64,000 nucleotides of DNA, taken from positions 26,064,347 through 26,128,346 of the forward strand of contig NC_067134.1 in the NCBI RefSeq assembly GCF_021347895.1. Direction: 5' to 3'. This stretch comes from Acanthochromis polyacanthus (lineage: Eukaryota > Chordata > Actinopteri > Pomacentridae). Of this stretch, positions 36,069 through 46,200 are shown piece after piece. The translations under genes and the position numbers were made by a program. The notes below the pieces were generated by a model. That model made no database searches. It had not been told where the DNA came from and saw only the letters and a program-made list of their open reading frames with translations. Within the stretch, counting starts at the first letter, position 1. Each line of letters starts with the position of its first letter.

Positions 36069-37034
36069 GTGAGCCTGATCTGAATAGCTTTAATACACAG
36101 GCATCTAGTTGTTAATGTAAGGTTTAACTCTACATGATCTTATTGTGTTAAATGGCAGATGTCTAACTGGTTGAGTTGGAAGCAATGTGTGCACTTAAAA
36201 TATTTTATTTGACATTTTCTTGCCATTAAATTTTTAAGTTGACAAATAAATCTTTTGCTCCAGTTAGATTTACTTCACGAGTTTATCTATTTATGTGGCA
36301 TTTTCACATATTTGTTCATGTATTGACTTTTAAAAACACGCAATAATTCAACCACAAAAATGTTGGTAATTAGCTTTGAGCTTATTTCGACCCCTGATGA
36401 AAAACACATGAAGGAAACAAAACAGAACAAAAGCTGCTGTCAGATCAGTGAATGTCTTAAACAGTCATAAAGTTAAATTATCACCGCGCTTTTATGCCAT
36501 TCTTCACTATTTAATTTGCTTAATTTATGTGTTTTGTCCTCTCAGTGATTCATCTGTGCAGTTAGTTCCACATCTGTTTGTCTTAAAGTTCATTTAAAAA
36601 AAAAAAAGAAGAAAAACTTTATGCACAACTGTTGTGTTTCCTGCAGTATTTGTCACTTTTAGGACTTGTTTTATTTTCCCATCATTGTGAGCTGGACGAA
36701 GGTATCTTATGTGTCAAAGAAAAGTCCATCTAGTAATTAACTTTTTCACAAGAAGACAGACATCTGGTGGTACAAAAAAAACATGAATACAAATGAAAAA
36801 GTTTAAGTGCAGACAACTACATTAATCATTATTTGATGCTGCATTCTTCACATTTTTATATTTACAAACCAAACAGTCGCTTGAACACTGGAGAATATCA
36901 TCAAAACTCATCTCAACACAGTAAAATCCTTTTACCTAAATGTGCAACTAATGATAACCTAATATATGGTAGTATAACTGTCAGATAGGAAAGTAGTTTT
37001 ACTTTCAAGCTGGATGTTTCTTTTAGACTTTAAC

Positions 37035-38564
37035 CAGCGGTGTCAAACATGCGGCCCGTGGGATGATTTTGTCAAGCGTAAAAATTACAGAGAAGACATT
37101 AACTATAGATTGCAGATTTGTAAGACTTTAATTTAAAATAATTTCTAGTCAAGTAGTTTTGATCATAAAGTGAAATATATTCTTTTGTCGCTTTGTATGA
37201 CTTGTGTTTGTCATTTTGTGTCTCAAGCACAGGAAATGAGCAGACAGGCAGATGCTATTTAGAGAGTTTTATTTTCAGAAAATGTTGAACGAAACTACAA
37301 ATCAAAGCCGGAAAGCTAAAACCAAACTACTCTTGGTAAACATAGAACTGAAGACTAGACTACTACTAGTGGCTAGCTGGGCTAATTACAAAACTCTAAG
37401 CCGACTCACGATGGTTAAGACTCAGGCAAGAAAGGGAAGAGAAGACTTAGTGACTCAAAGTACGATATAGCAAAGCGATAAACTACAAGCTTGACAACAA
37501 CTAAAGCAAGACTAACTATAAGCACAGAGCTCGGAAGCGAAAGCACAAACATGAACGACTCCAATAACTGCACTGAGGAGTTACTTAAATGGCTCTGGTA
37601 GTCTGATGCTCAGAGCTGGGAGTCACTGTGTGCGTACGATCCTGGACGTGTTCAGCGGCAGGTTCATAATGGAGGGATGCCAGGTGGTGGTGAGTGAATC
37701 CCAGGAGTAGGACGAAACCTTTAGTTGGAGACAACGGAGAACCCAGGTGGAACCGAGCAGGAGCAGATGGATACAGAACTAGAATGAAGGCGGACAACCA
37801 GAGTTACTAAAGGTACGACGAAACAACAACACTAGGGCTGGAGAGACACGAGAGAGCTGTCGCTGGCAGTGTCACGATCCAGCAGTAAGAGATGAGTGGC
37901 GTCTGGTTATATTGCAGAGAGAGTGAGGCTTGATTGGCTGCGCTCCACCTGCTCCTGGACCCGCTGATGGTGAACACCTGGTGCTGCAGTTACTCCATAG
38001 GTAACCTAAAAAAGGGAAGAAAGGGGAGGAGAGAGAGGGACTACTCGGCCTGACAGCTGCCAGCCCGACAGTTTGTCCATTTTCTTGGCGCTTTGTAACT
38101 TCTTTTGCCTACTTTTTTCTCTCTTTTCTGTTGTGTTTCGTGTTGTTTGTCTAACTTTTGGTCGCTTTGTTCTCATCGTTGTCATTTTGTGTCTCATTTT
38201 TGTAATATTTTGTCTTGTTTTTGATGTTTTTTGTCTTTTCTTGGCCGACTGTTGTTGTTTTGATCATGACTAAATGTTGTGTTCCTTTGTAGACACTCTG
38301 TCACTCGTAAGTTGTAATGTGTAAATGATAAACTGAGGCATATTATTGCTGAAATTGAATTTATTTTTCTGAAGAAACCTCAGGTTGTTCATAATGTTTT
38401 GTTCATTAAATGCGAACATTTGAAGAGCATACTGGTTTGATCAAAAACAAAGGAAAATTTTGAAGTTTTATGGGTTAATATGCTGTAATTTTACTGGTCC
38501 GGCCCACTTGAGATCAAATTGGGCTGAATGTGGCCCCTGAACTAAAATGAGTTTGACACCCCTG
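37035..38564 (-). mobile_element. hAT-like family A element, interrupted by a solo LTR
   Basis: In minus orientation relative to the copy at 43388, it starts CAGCGGTGTCAAAC and ends GAGTTTGACACCCCTG. Flanks ACTTTAAC and ATTTAAAC agree at 6/8. The interior carries the reversed ~20-bp units (TTTTTGTCATTTTGTGTCTC) and matches the 4.4-kb and 43.4-kb copies across the AAACTGAGGCATA region. A long-terminal-repeat insertion at 37219-38070 splits it. Confidence 0.7.
37219..38070 (-). mobile_element. solo LTR of a retrotransposon, probably Ty3/gypsy type
   Basis: On the minus strand the segment starts TGTCGGGCTGGCAGCTGTCA and ends in CTTGAGACA (TG...CA). It holds a TATA-like AATATAA about 160 bp in and an AATAAA signal near its end. 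It interrupts the hAT family A copy between positions that are contiguous in sister copies. Flanking 5-mers TTTTG and GTTTG match 4/5. No second LTR or gag/pol sequence is present, so it is a recombined single repeat. The exact ends are uncertain by a few bases. Confidence 0.55.
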
Positions 38565-40111
38565 ATTTAAACTGTTAGATGGTACGTACACTTTAGGACC
38601 ACTGGGAGGCTCCAGTGATGCATAAACTAAATTTATTTTCAAGATTTCTTCTTCTTTTTCACAAAGTACATGAAGAGTAAATACAAAGACCTGCTTAAAT
38701 TGTTTATGTGGGAAATATTTGCTTAAATTGGTCCTTTTCAAATGCATTTTGATAGAATACTCAAGAAAAATATCAATATTTTATATCAACATGTTGTGAA
38801 AATGCAAAGAACAGAGAGGAAAAACCCACCGCTTCCAAACTTAATGAAGAATAAAATCATGTGGGATGTTTATGTGTGAACAATTAGGTATTAGGCATAT
38901 ACATTAACCTGCATTTTTACTGTTTGTTTATTCCGCCTAGCATTTAATGACAGGTTTCAGGAAAGATAAATACAAATAAACAGGGATTATATTTGATAGA
39001 GGTTCTCAGCTGCACAGGAAGGCCTCATTCACGTCCATCTGATGATCCTGAAGTGGCTTTAAATAGCACTTCTAGTCAGATATGCAGTATGTGTTCCATT
39101 CTTGGATTAATCGAGTGCTTAAAGATAGAAACTGGATGTGTGTTAGTCCCGAATGATCATATTAGGGTTATTTTTGATCGATAATGTGACTGATTTCAGT
39201 GGAAATGGTCACTTTTAAGTATATTTTCTGCTTTAAAAAAGAAAAAAGAAAGCTGTGATAGAGAAATTTTGACAGTATTTCAATTAATTGGGTGTACTAT
39301 TATGCAAAAACTTCCAGAGCAAACTAATGTACTGAGCCCTGCTGCTCACTAAGCCTATTTAAAGATACAAAAGACTGGAAGGTTCTGCAGATGATGCTAT
39401 ACGATAATGGAGCCTTACTGTGGGTGCGCCGCCTACATTCTCACCGTTTCTCTGGTATAAATCACCCCTCATACACCTCATGGCACGGTGCATGCCCCAT
39501 ACTTATCTTACCTCCACTTCTGGCTGCTGACAGCCATATTGTACATCTCTACAATTAGCTGTGTCAAGTTAGCGACAGGAACTACACAGATGGACGGGAA
39601 CCTGGTGTTTTCCTTTCAAAATAAAACCAACAAGCAGAAACAATGTGGTGTGTGTGCAGGTTGTAGAATCCAAAAGTGCCCAAAATAATACTTTTATCCA
39701 AGTATTTATATTTATAAGCATTTGTTTCACCTCGGACTGTATGTACTTATTATTAGCAGTGTCTGTAGGCAAGAAAATCAGGAAACAAATAGCCATGTTA
39801 TTTGGCCTAAAAAAGAAAAGTAAATGAATGAAAATGAAATCCAAAACAATGATTCTAGAAATGCAACCTTGAAATACACCTTCCTCTGCTGCAGACACTT
39901 GCTGCTCACTAGAAATCAGGCAATTAAAGTTTGACTTGCATAAGTGAGTGTTTATTATTTGCCTATAGAGGGAGGACTTTGCAGAATGATTTAGTGCTTT
40001 CGTCCTAATATTGTTATTGTTGGGTGCTGATGGTCTTTGTCTATTTTTTTAGTTTGCTATTTTATTTTATGTTTATCTTTTGTCTTTTCTTGCTGTTCCA
40101 GTCAATTGGGT
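38565..40111. other. no gene recognised
   Basis: This lies between the hAT-like element and the piggyBac-like MITE upstream of rdx. Short frames only, with no recognisable domain, repeat ends or CpG island. Confidence 0.6.
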
Positions 40112-40115
40112 TTAA

Positions 40116-40612
40116 CCCTCGTGTCGTCCTGCGGGTCAAAATTGACCCGATTTAAAGTTTGAAAATGTGGAAGAAATGTAGTAAAACTTCTGATGTCCAC
40201 ATTTTCAACATATTTGGGAAATCTTTGCGCATTTTTGGTGAAAAAAAAATGTTAAAAGTGCCTCTTAAGAAAATTTACAAAAAGTCAATCAAAGTCAGCA
40301 AATTTTGCTGGATTTCTTGTTCTTAAATAAAATATTAGGAGTTTTATTGATATATATGCAGCCACTTTAGATATTTTTAGGCTTTTTTTGGAAGATTTTT
40401 ACTCATTTTTTAATCTTTACAGTAATTTTCTTGCCACATTTGGGGATTTTTTAAAATAAAATTTTAAGGTAAACTTTGAAGGAATTATTGGAATGTTCTT
40501 CGTGAAAGTTTAGCAAATTTTCAGAAATTATGGGAATTTTATTTGCTGAATTTTTGGATGTTTTTCCAAACAAGGAAACAATATTTTTGGTGGCCATAAA
40601 TGAGGACAAGGG
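40116..40612 (+). mobile_element. piggyBac-like MITE, immediately upstream of the rdx promoter
   Basis: It begins CCCTCGTGTCGTCCTGCGGG and ends GAGGACAAGGG, with TTAA on both sides (40112-40115 and 40613-40616). At 497 bp it is the same family and orientation as 33911-34382. It ends about 250 bp before the CpG-rich rdx promoter. Confidence 0.65.
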
Positions 40613-40779
40613 TTAATTATTCTGTAAGTTGTGTTCACTTTATTCACCTTGGCTGTACTGTTATTTAGTTTTATTATTTTATCATGTTGTTTTTCTTTTA
40701 ACCTTCAGTATTGCTTTTTTTTCTCTCACTTTTTCCCGTGCAGCATTTTGAATAACCGCTGTCTATCTTCAAAACACTT

Positions 40780-41050
40780 TTTTCTTGCACCCTTTTCGGT
40801 GAGGCTTTTACGCTTAAAGCCGCAACAGGAAGTGGTCGTAATCACCCGCGGCCGACTTGACGCATGCGCCCCAAATCCCCTTATGGCTGTTTAGACTTCA
40901 ACGGTTCTTCTATGTCTGCGGGGATTCGTCTCCGAGTGCGCGCCGAGAGACGAGAAACGGCACCGAGGAGGGATTTTTCGTCGTGAACGTTCAGTTTCGC
41001 TTGAAGATACCGATCGCTTCAGCCGATTTAAAGACACACGTCGACCCCCG
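40780..41050 (+). promoter_or_regulatory. rdx: CpG-rich promoter and non-coding first exon of rdx
   Basis: The sequence turns abruptly CpG-rich after AT-rich DNA. It holds an ETS/GABP-like word (CAGGAAGTG near 40826) and an NRF1-like palindrome (CGCATGCGCC at 40861), with no TATA box where one would expect it. This is the usual look of a housekeeping promoter. A strong splice donor (CCCCCG|GTGAGT) begins at 41051, and the next good acceptor on this strand is at 43159-43160, directly before the exon with the rdx ATG. I infer that the first exon is untranslated and ends at 41050. The transcription start cannot be fixed from sequence and probably lies between about 40880 and 40950. CpG richness continues into the intron to about 41.6 kb. 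Confidence 0.7.
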
Positions 41051-43160
41051 GTGAGTCGCCTCTCCCTAAAAAGAGAGGAGCTTCTCTTCTTCAAGTTTGA
41101 TGCAATAGCGGATATCCTCGTGTCGGACCAGTTCATGTGTCACAGAGAGGCCGAGTTGTTCCAAAATGTACCCCCCAAACTGTCCCTAAACGGCAGCTTA
41201 TGTGGGTTTAAATCACAGTTTTTATTACGTTCCGCTTTTGGTATCACATACGGAGAATTAGCGACCTCTTTAAGGCGTTAAAAGTTCCCCGGTGTGAGCC
41301 AGGCTCCGTCCCGTTATACCGACTACACCCACTAGCTTCAAATAGCAGCGGTCCATCGGTGAGAACTGTTTGAAATAGAGCGGCTAGCTTCGGTGCGTTG
41401 TCTTGAGGAAACTCTTATAAAAGGCTCATTTTAACCCCTCAAACGTATGTATTTTTATTTCTGTCGTCGAGTTCAGCTTTTTTAGGGAAAGTGTTGTGTT
41501 ATTTTTAGTCAGTTTGCGGTTACATTACGGTGTAATGGAAGCCAACTCTCAGGCGGGTAAATACTCGAGCTAATTGCTGACAATCCACAGGTGTGCAGGT
41601 CTTCATGTGGGTTCGGTGGATTTTTACAAACACTGTTCAACTTTTATTAATATTTAGAGCCACAGTTATTGACTCCAGAGGGGATTGTACTCGCCTCTTT
41701 GTATTCTCTCTTCAATTTCTAAAATGGAGCGGAGAATTGGGTCCTGAATGTACAAATGTTGTGTGTTTTCTGACCAAACATTACCAGAGATTACCAATTA
41801 GCTAAATGCTAACTAGCCACAGCAGGATTGTATGAGACGAGAGCAGCATGCTACCCCAAAATACTTCAAAATGTCAATATTACAAGGTATCACAAATACT
41901 TTTTGCGTGAGTAAGTGCTCAGAATTTATGTTTAAGTGTCATCATTTCTGGTATTTTACCCACAGGCCTCGCAAAGCAACTTTAAGAGCCTTAAACTCAT
42001 CATTTGTTTATTTTATGACGAAGAAAAGACAAATTTAATGATGTTATAGTCACCCAGCGAAGTGTACGTATTTGGTGTCATATGTTTGTATGTGTAGTTG
42101 CATCCACTGTTAGTTCTTTTTTGTGAAGGTTTGCAGGTTAAAAACTGACCAAATCCTCCACAATCTAGCACTTTTATTGTCATGCATGTCGTTTTAAAAT
42201 AAGTTTTCCTCATTAAAATTTTAAACAAGTGAGACTGCGTTTCAAACGGATATGAAAAGTATGTTTAGACCAAAAAAAAAAAAAGGGGTCGAGTCAGTCG
42301 CATATAATGACGTGAGGTCTCCATTCAGGCAGGTTATGGTGTGTTAATGCACTTCATAAGCGTTGTTATGATATCTATGACTGTGCACGTCCCATCACAC
42401 CATGCTGGAGCTCCCAGATGTGACATTTCCACACATTTCCACTCTTGGATCCTTCAGGTGTCGTATTACAGTTCAACACAGGTCATTAACAAGCTTTTTT
42501 AGCCATGTGTGTTGTAGAAAACATGACAGGGAAGACACCGTTGAAGTGAAACATGTTTGGCTCGATGTCACCAAGAATGACTATTAAACACAGCTGACTT
42601 TTAGGTAGTATGATATAAATTGCAGTCTGATGAATTTCTGAAGTGCAAATGGTTAAAAACCTATTCTGTCATATAAGCCCTTTGTTTCATTAAGTGTAAT
42701 TGGTGATGATCATTTTACGGTTTCCCACGAGTCGCTGCATAATGCCTTGATTGTGTTTTGGTGTTCCCTTCCACAGCATTCTCGTTTAAAGTAGTTTTCC
42801 CCCCGTGCACTATCGCAATAGTTACCGTATGTGCACTTAGCAAAGTGGTAGTGCATGGCGGCACTGAAAGCAAAACCACTTCTCTGGGCCTCGGTCTGTT
42901 TGGGCTTTCTGTGTCTTGTAGTCATTAACAGATTTAGGGATGGGATTCATTTCACTTCTTTTTTTTCTTGTCATTCTTTGGAGTGCTTTGCTTGTTTTTC
43001 TCTCTCATACGGGCACCTAATTTCCTCTTCACTGAACCTTTAGATGAACACACTGACAGATTTACAACTTGCAATCATTGGAAAGATCATTTTCATAAAG
43101 AGAAAATGTCTCACCCTTCTGTGCTGCGTACTGAATGTTAAAATGTTTTTTCACTTTCAG
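41051..43160 (+). other. rdx: rdx intron 1 (5' UTR intron)
   Basis: This is a 2.1-kb intron between the inferred non-coding first exon and the ATG exon. The first 500 bp are CpG-rich promoter-flanking DNA and the rest is AT-rich. It contains a poly-A run near 42273. I see no coding exon and no recognisable transposon here. Confidence 0.6.
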
Positions 43161-43254
43161 GTCCTGTGATACAGGTGTTGTTGCCGTCCTGTGACGGATT
43201 TATCCTCTCAGCTGTCGGGTGTAAGGAGGAGAGGAAGCAAAGATGCCGAAACCG
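43161..43254 (+). CDS. rdx: rdx exon 2: 5' UTR end and codons 1-4
   Basis: The acceptor is a good pyrimidine tract (TTTTTTCACTTTCAG) ending at 43160. The exon holds 82 nt of leader and then ATG CCG AAA CCG (MPKP) at 43243-43254, followed by donor GTAAGA. ERM genes place a phase-0 intron after codon 4, and the next coding exon resumes with INVRV. A weaker internal acceptor (CTCTCAG ending at 43211) could shorten the leader without touching the ATG. Confidence 0.9.
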
Positions 43255-46200
43255 GTAAGAGACTGAAAGAAGCTTGATGCAGAAATTCAGTGCAGGGGGA
43301 AGAAACCAGAAAATAGCCACTGGAGTTTGGCAGCTTCTTCTCTGATTGGTTCAGAAAGCTTGATGAAAAAATGGAGTTGGTTTAGAACAGAGGTGTCAAA
43401 CTCATTTAGTTCAGGGGCCACATTCAGTCTAATTTGATCTCAAGGGTCAGAGCAGTAAAATCAGAACATAATAACCTGTAAATAACTACCATTTTTTTTC
43501 AATTTTTTTCCTTTGTTTTAATGGGGAAAAAAATGTTTTCAAAAAGTTCACATTTAAGGAATGTTCTTTTTATAAAACATTATGAACAACCTAAAGTTTC
43601 CTTAAGAAACAAAAATCAATTTTAGCACTATTATGCCTCAGTTCTAGCCTAGCCGTGCTAGACAATCCACGGCAACGAATTTAATTCTCTGCCAGGGTGG
43701 GTCTAGTTACCCTCCATAAGGCTCGAGGCTGGATTCTCCTAAAACTGGCCGGACCAATCACCATGAAGTGTAGAGTCAGAAGGCGGGCGTAACTAAGTGA
43801 CGACAGAGGCGCGACGATTCTGACAGAAACAACCGCCGCCCAATAAACAGTTATCTTTCGACTCGGCTTTGGCCACAGCCCTTAAAGATTTGAAGCTAAA
43901 ATTCAACTTCAAAGATAAACAAAGGACGGCACTGAAGTGTTTCATTGAGAAGAAAGACGTATTTGGACTTATGCCGACGGGATATGGCAAATCCTTAATA
44001 TACCAGTTGGCTCCGCTGGTTGGGAAGCTAATGGGACTTAGCCACAATCCGCCGGCGCTCTAGGAACTCCGTCAGCCTATTCGTTGCGCTGATTGATTGT
44101 ATACCTACCCAATTGCTGCAGAGTGATTTGAAAGACAACCTTTTAGCCCGCCTCGCTCCCTGTCGAGTGTTCCTAGACCCTTGCGTCTTCAGAACATGGG
44201 TCTAGCGCGGCTAGGCTACCTCAGTTCACCATTCACCTAAAATATATTCCAAAAATGAGACACAAAATGACAAAAACGAGACACAGAAACAAAAAATTAG
44301 ACAAAAGTTACAAAATGACAAGAACGAGGCAAAAAAAGATTACACAAATGACTCAAACTCGGGTGAAAGTAAGCCGGAACGGTCCGGAGCTGCATACTGG
44401 GAAACGATCCGGTGGCGGTACGCCGCTGTTCCACCGGTATCTATGGGTACGCTGCCCGGCTGCCTGCTATCGACCGGAGTTCACTCAGCAGTACGTGAGT
44501 GCGCATGCGTGTCTACTTCCGTAACACAGCGATTGTTATGGCCAGTAGCAGCCAATAGCAAATAGGTGCGCTTGATTTATTGCACTGGGACGTTTTCCAC
44601 AACTAGTCAATTGACGTTAATAAGCGCCGCTTGCGCTGTGATGGGGCGAGCAATAAATTACACATGAAATTCCACATGTTCTTGTGACTGGCTGAAAAAC
44701 TTTCAACAGGATTTACAACGATTAGCATCGACCGACATACTGGTAATAGTTCCGGCAAGAATTTAATGGTGCTTTCACACATACGTCTTTTGGTCCGCTT
44801 AAAGCGAACTGGAGTCCGCAGCACCAGCAAGTACGGTTTGTTTGGGCTGGTGTGAAAGCAGACCAGATGTTTTTGGTGCGGACTAAAGAACCGGTGGTCT
44901 CGGTCCGCTTCTATGTGAACTCCAGTTCGGTTTGCTCCTGGTGAGAACACAAACCTGTCTCCATTCGGACCGGCTTGATGGCGCAGCAGACTTTTTGGTC
45001 TACGGGAGCTTCCGTAGCAACCTGCACAGGGAATTTTGGAATAACGATAACGTCTTGCAAAGCATCTTCTCCGTGCCAAAAACGACTGTGTAATGTTCTC
45101 GTACCGAATGCGAGCTTCATGCTGGAACAACAGCAGTATTTGTGCTTGCTGCATAAAGCAATGATACGAATATATGGCAACAAGAACGAACAGGAGAGCA
45201 TAGTTCATTGTTTACGAATAAACCTTCCGGCATTTTTCCCTCTTCGCATGCTGCGCCAATCAGCGTTCACCTACGTCATCTAAAACACCTTATTTTGTGA
45301 ACAGCGCCACCAAACGACTGGGGGGAGATATAACATTCATCGTAGTTGGTTCAACTGCGAAAACACTGGTGTGAATGCGAACCGAACCAGTTGAAAATAA
45401 CAACATTGTAACAACTTTTGGGTCCAAACGAACCACTCTAACGGACTAACAGGTGTGATAGCACCCTAAAACTACTTTCACCCCTGCTCAAACTAGACCA
45501 AAAATTACAAAAATGAGAAACAAAATGACAAAAAATAGACAAACACAAGCAAAACAAAAAGGAAACACAAAAGGAGAAAAATGCCAACATGAGACAAATG
45601 ACAAAAATCAGACAAAACAACAAAAACAAGACAAAATATCACAAAAACGATACACAAAATGGCAAAAGAACAATGACCAATCTAGTATTTTACTTGATGA
45701 TCAAACCAATTTGTCATGGTCTATAAATTATAGTTTTACAAGTTTATGATCTGCAGTTAATGTCTTCTCCGTAACTTTTACTCTTTGGAGGCCCGATTAG
45801 ACCCTCTGAAGGGCTGCTTTTGGCCCACGGGCCGCATGTTTGACACCCCTGGTTTAGGATATATGATATGAATCAGAAGCATGAAAGTTGCTTGTTTTTT
45901 TGTTGTTGTTTTTTTTCTTGTCTGCTCCGCTTGTGCAAACCGACTCCTCAGAACTGCTCTGTAGTTGTCATACTAGTCGGCCTGCACTGCTGCCCAAAGC
46001 TGCATTTGAACGTTCTGGGAAGTGGCAGCTTCATCCCCATGGCTGCTCCCACTCCTCCTACTCCTCTTCCAAGTAAACAACAGCCAGAGTGTGAAGCGAA
46101 CTGCCTGGCCCACAGGCCCCGCCACTGCAACACTGCTGCCATTGTTGCTTAAAGGGTGGAGAGAATGCCAGAGTCCGAGGATGTGAACAACGCCAATACA

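Larger units (their letters stand above)
43388..45851 (+). mobile_element. hAT-like non-autonomous element (family A), interrupted by nested insertions
   Basis: The left end reads CAGAGGTGTCAAACTCATTT and the right end GCATGTTTGACACCCCTG, imperfect inverted repeats of the CAGGGGTG type common in hAT elements. Flanks GTTTAGAA (43380-43387) and GTTTAGGA (45852-45859) match 7/8 as an 8-bp target duplication. The interior holds degenerate ~20-bp units of the form ACAAAATGACAAAAACGAGA and no transposase. Two other elements interrupt it, at 43645-44218 and 44360-45486. Confidence 0.75.

Noticed and set aside
44603..45208. 201-codon minus-strand frame
   Set aside because: It crosses the border of the Harbinger-type MITE into older sequence and has no single protein character. 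Only the first about 57 codons could be an element remnant.
45868..46152. Frames with a signal-peptide-like start ([16 protein letters not shown])
   Set aside because: The hydrophobic part is translated from a T/GT-rich run; two overlapping frames look equally good and no splice context supports either.
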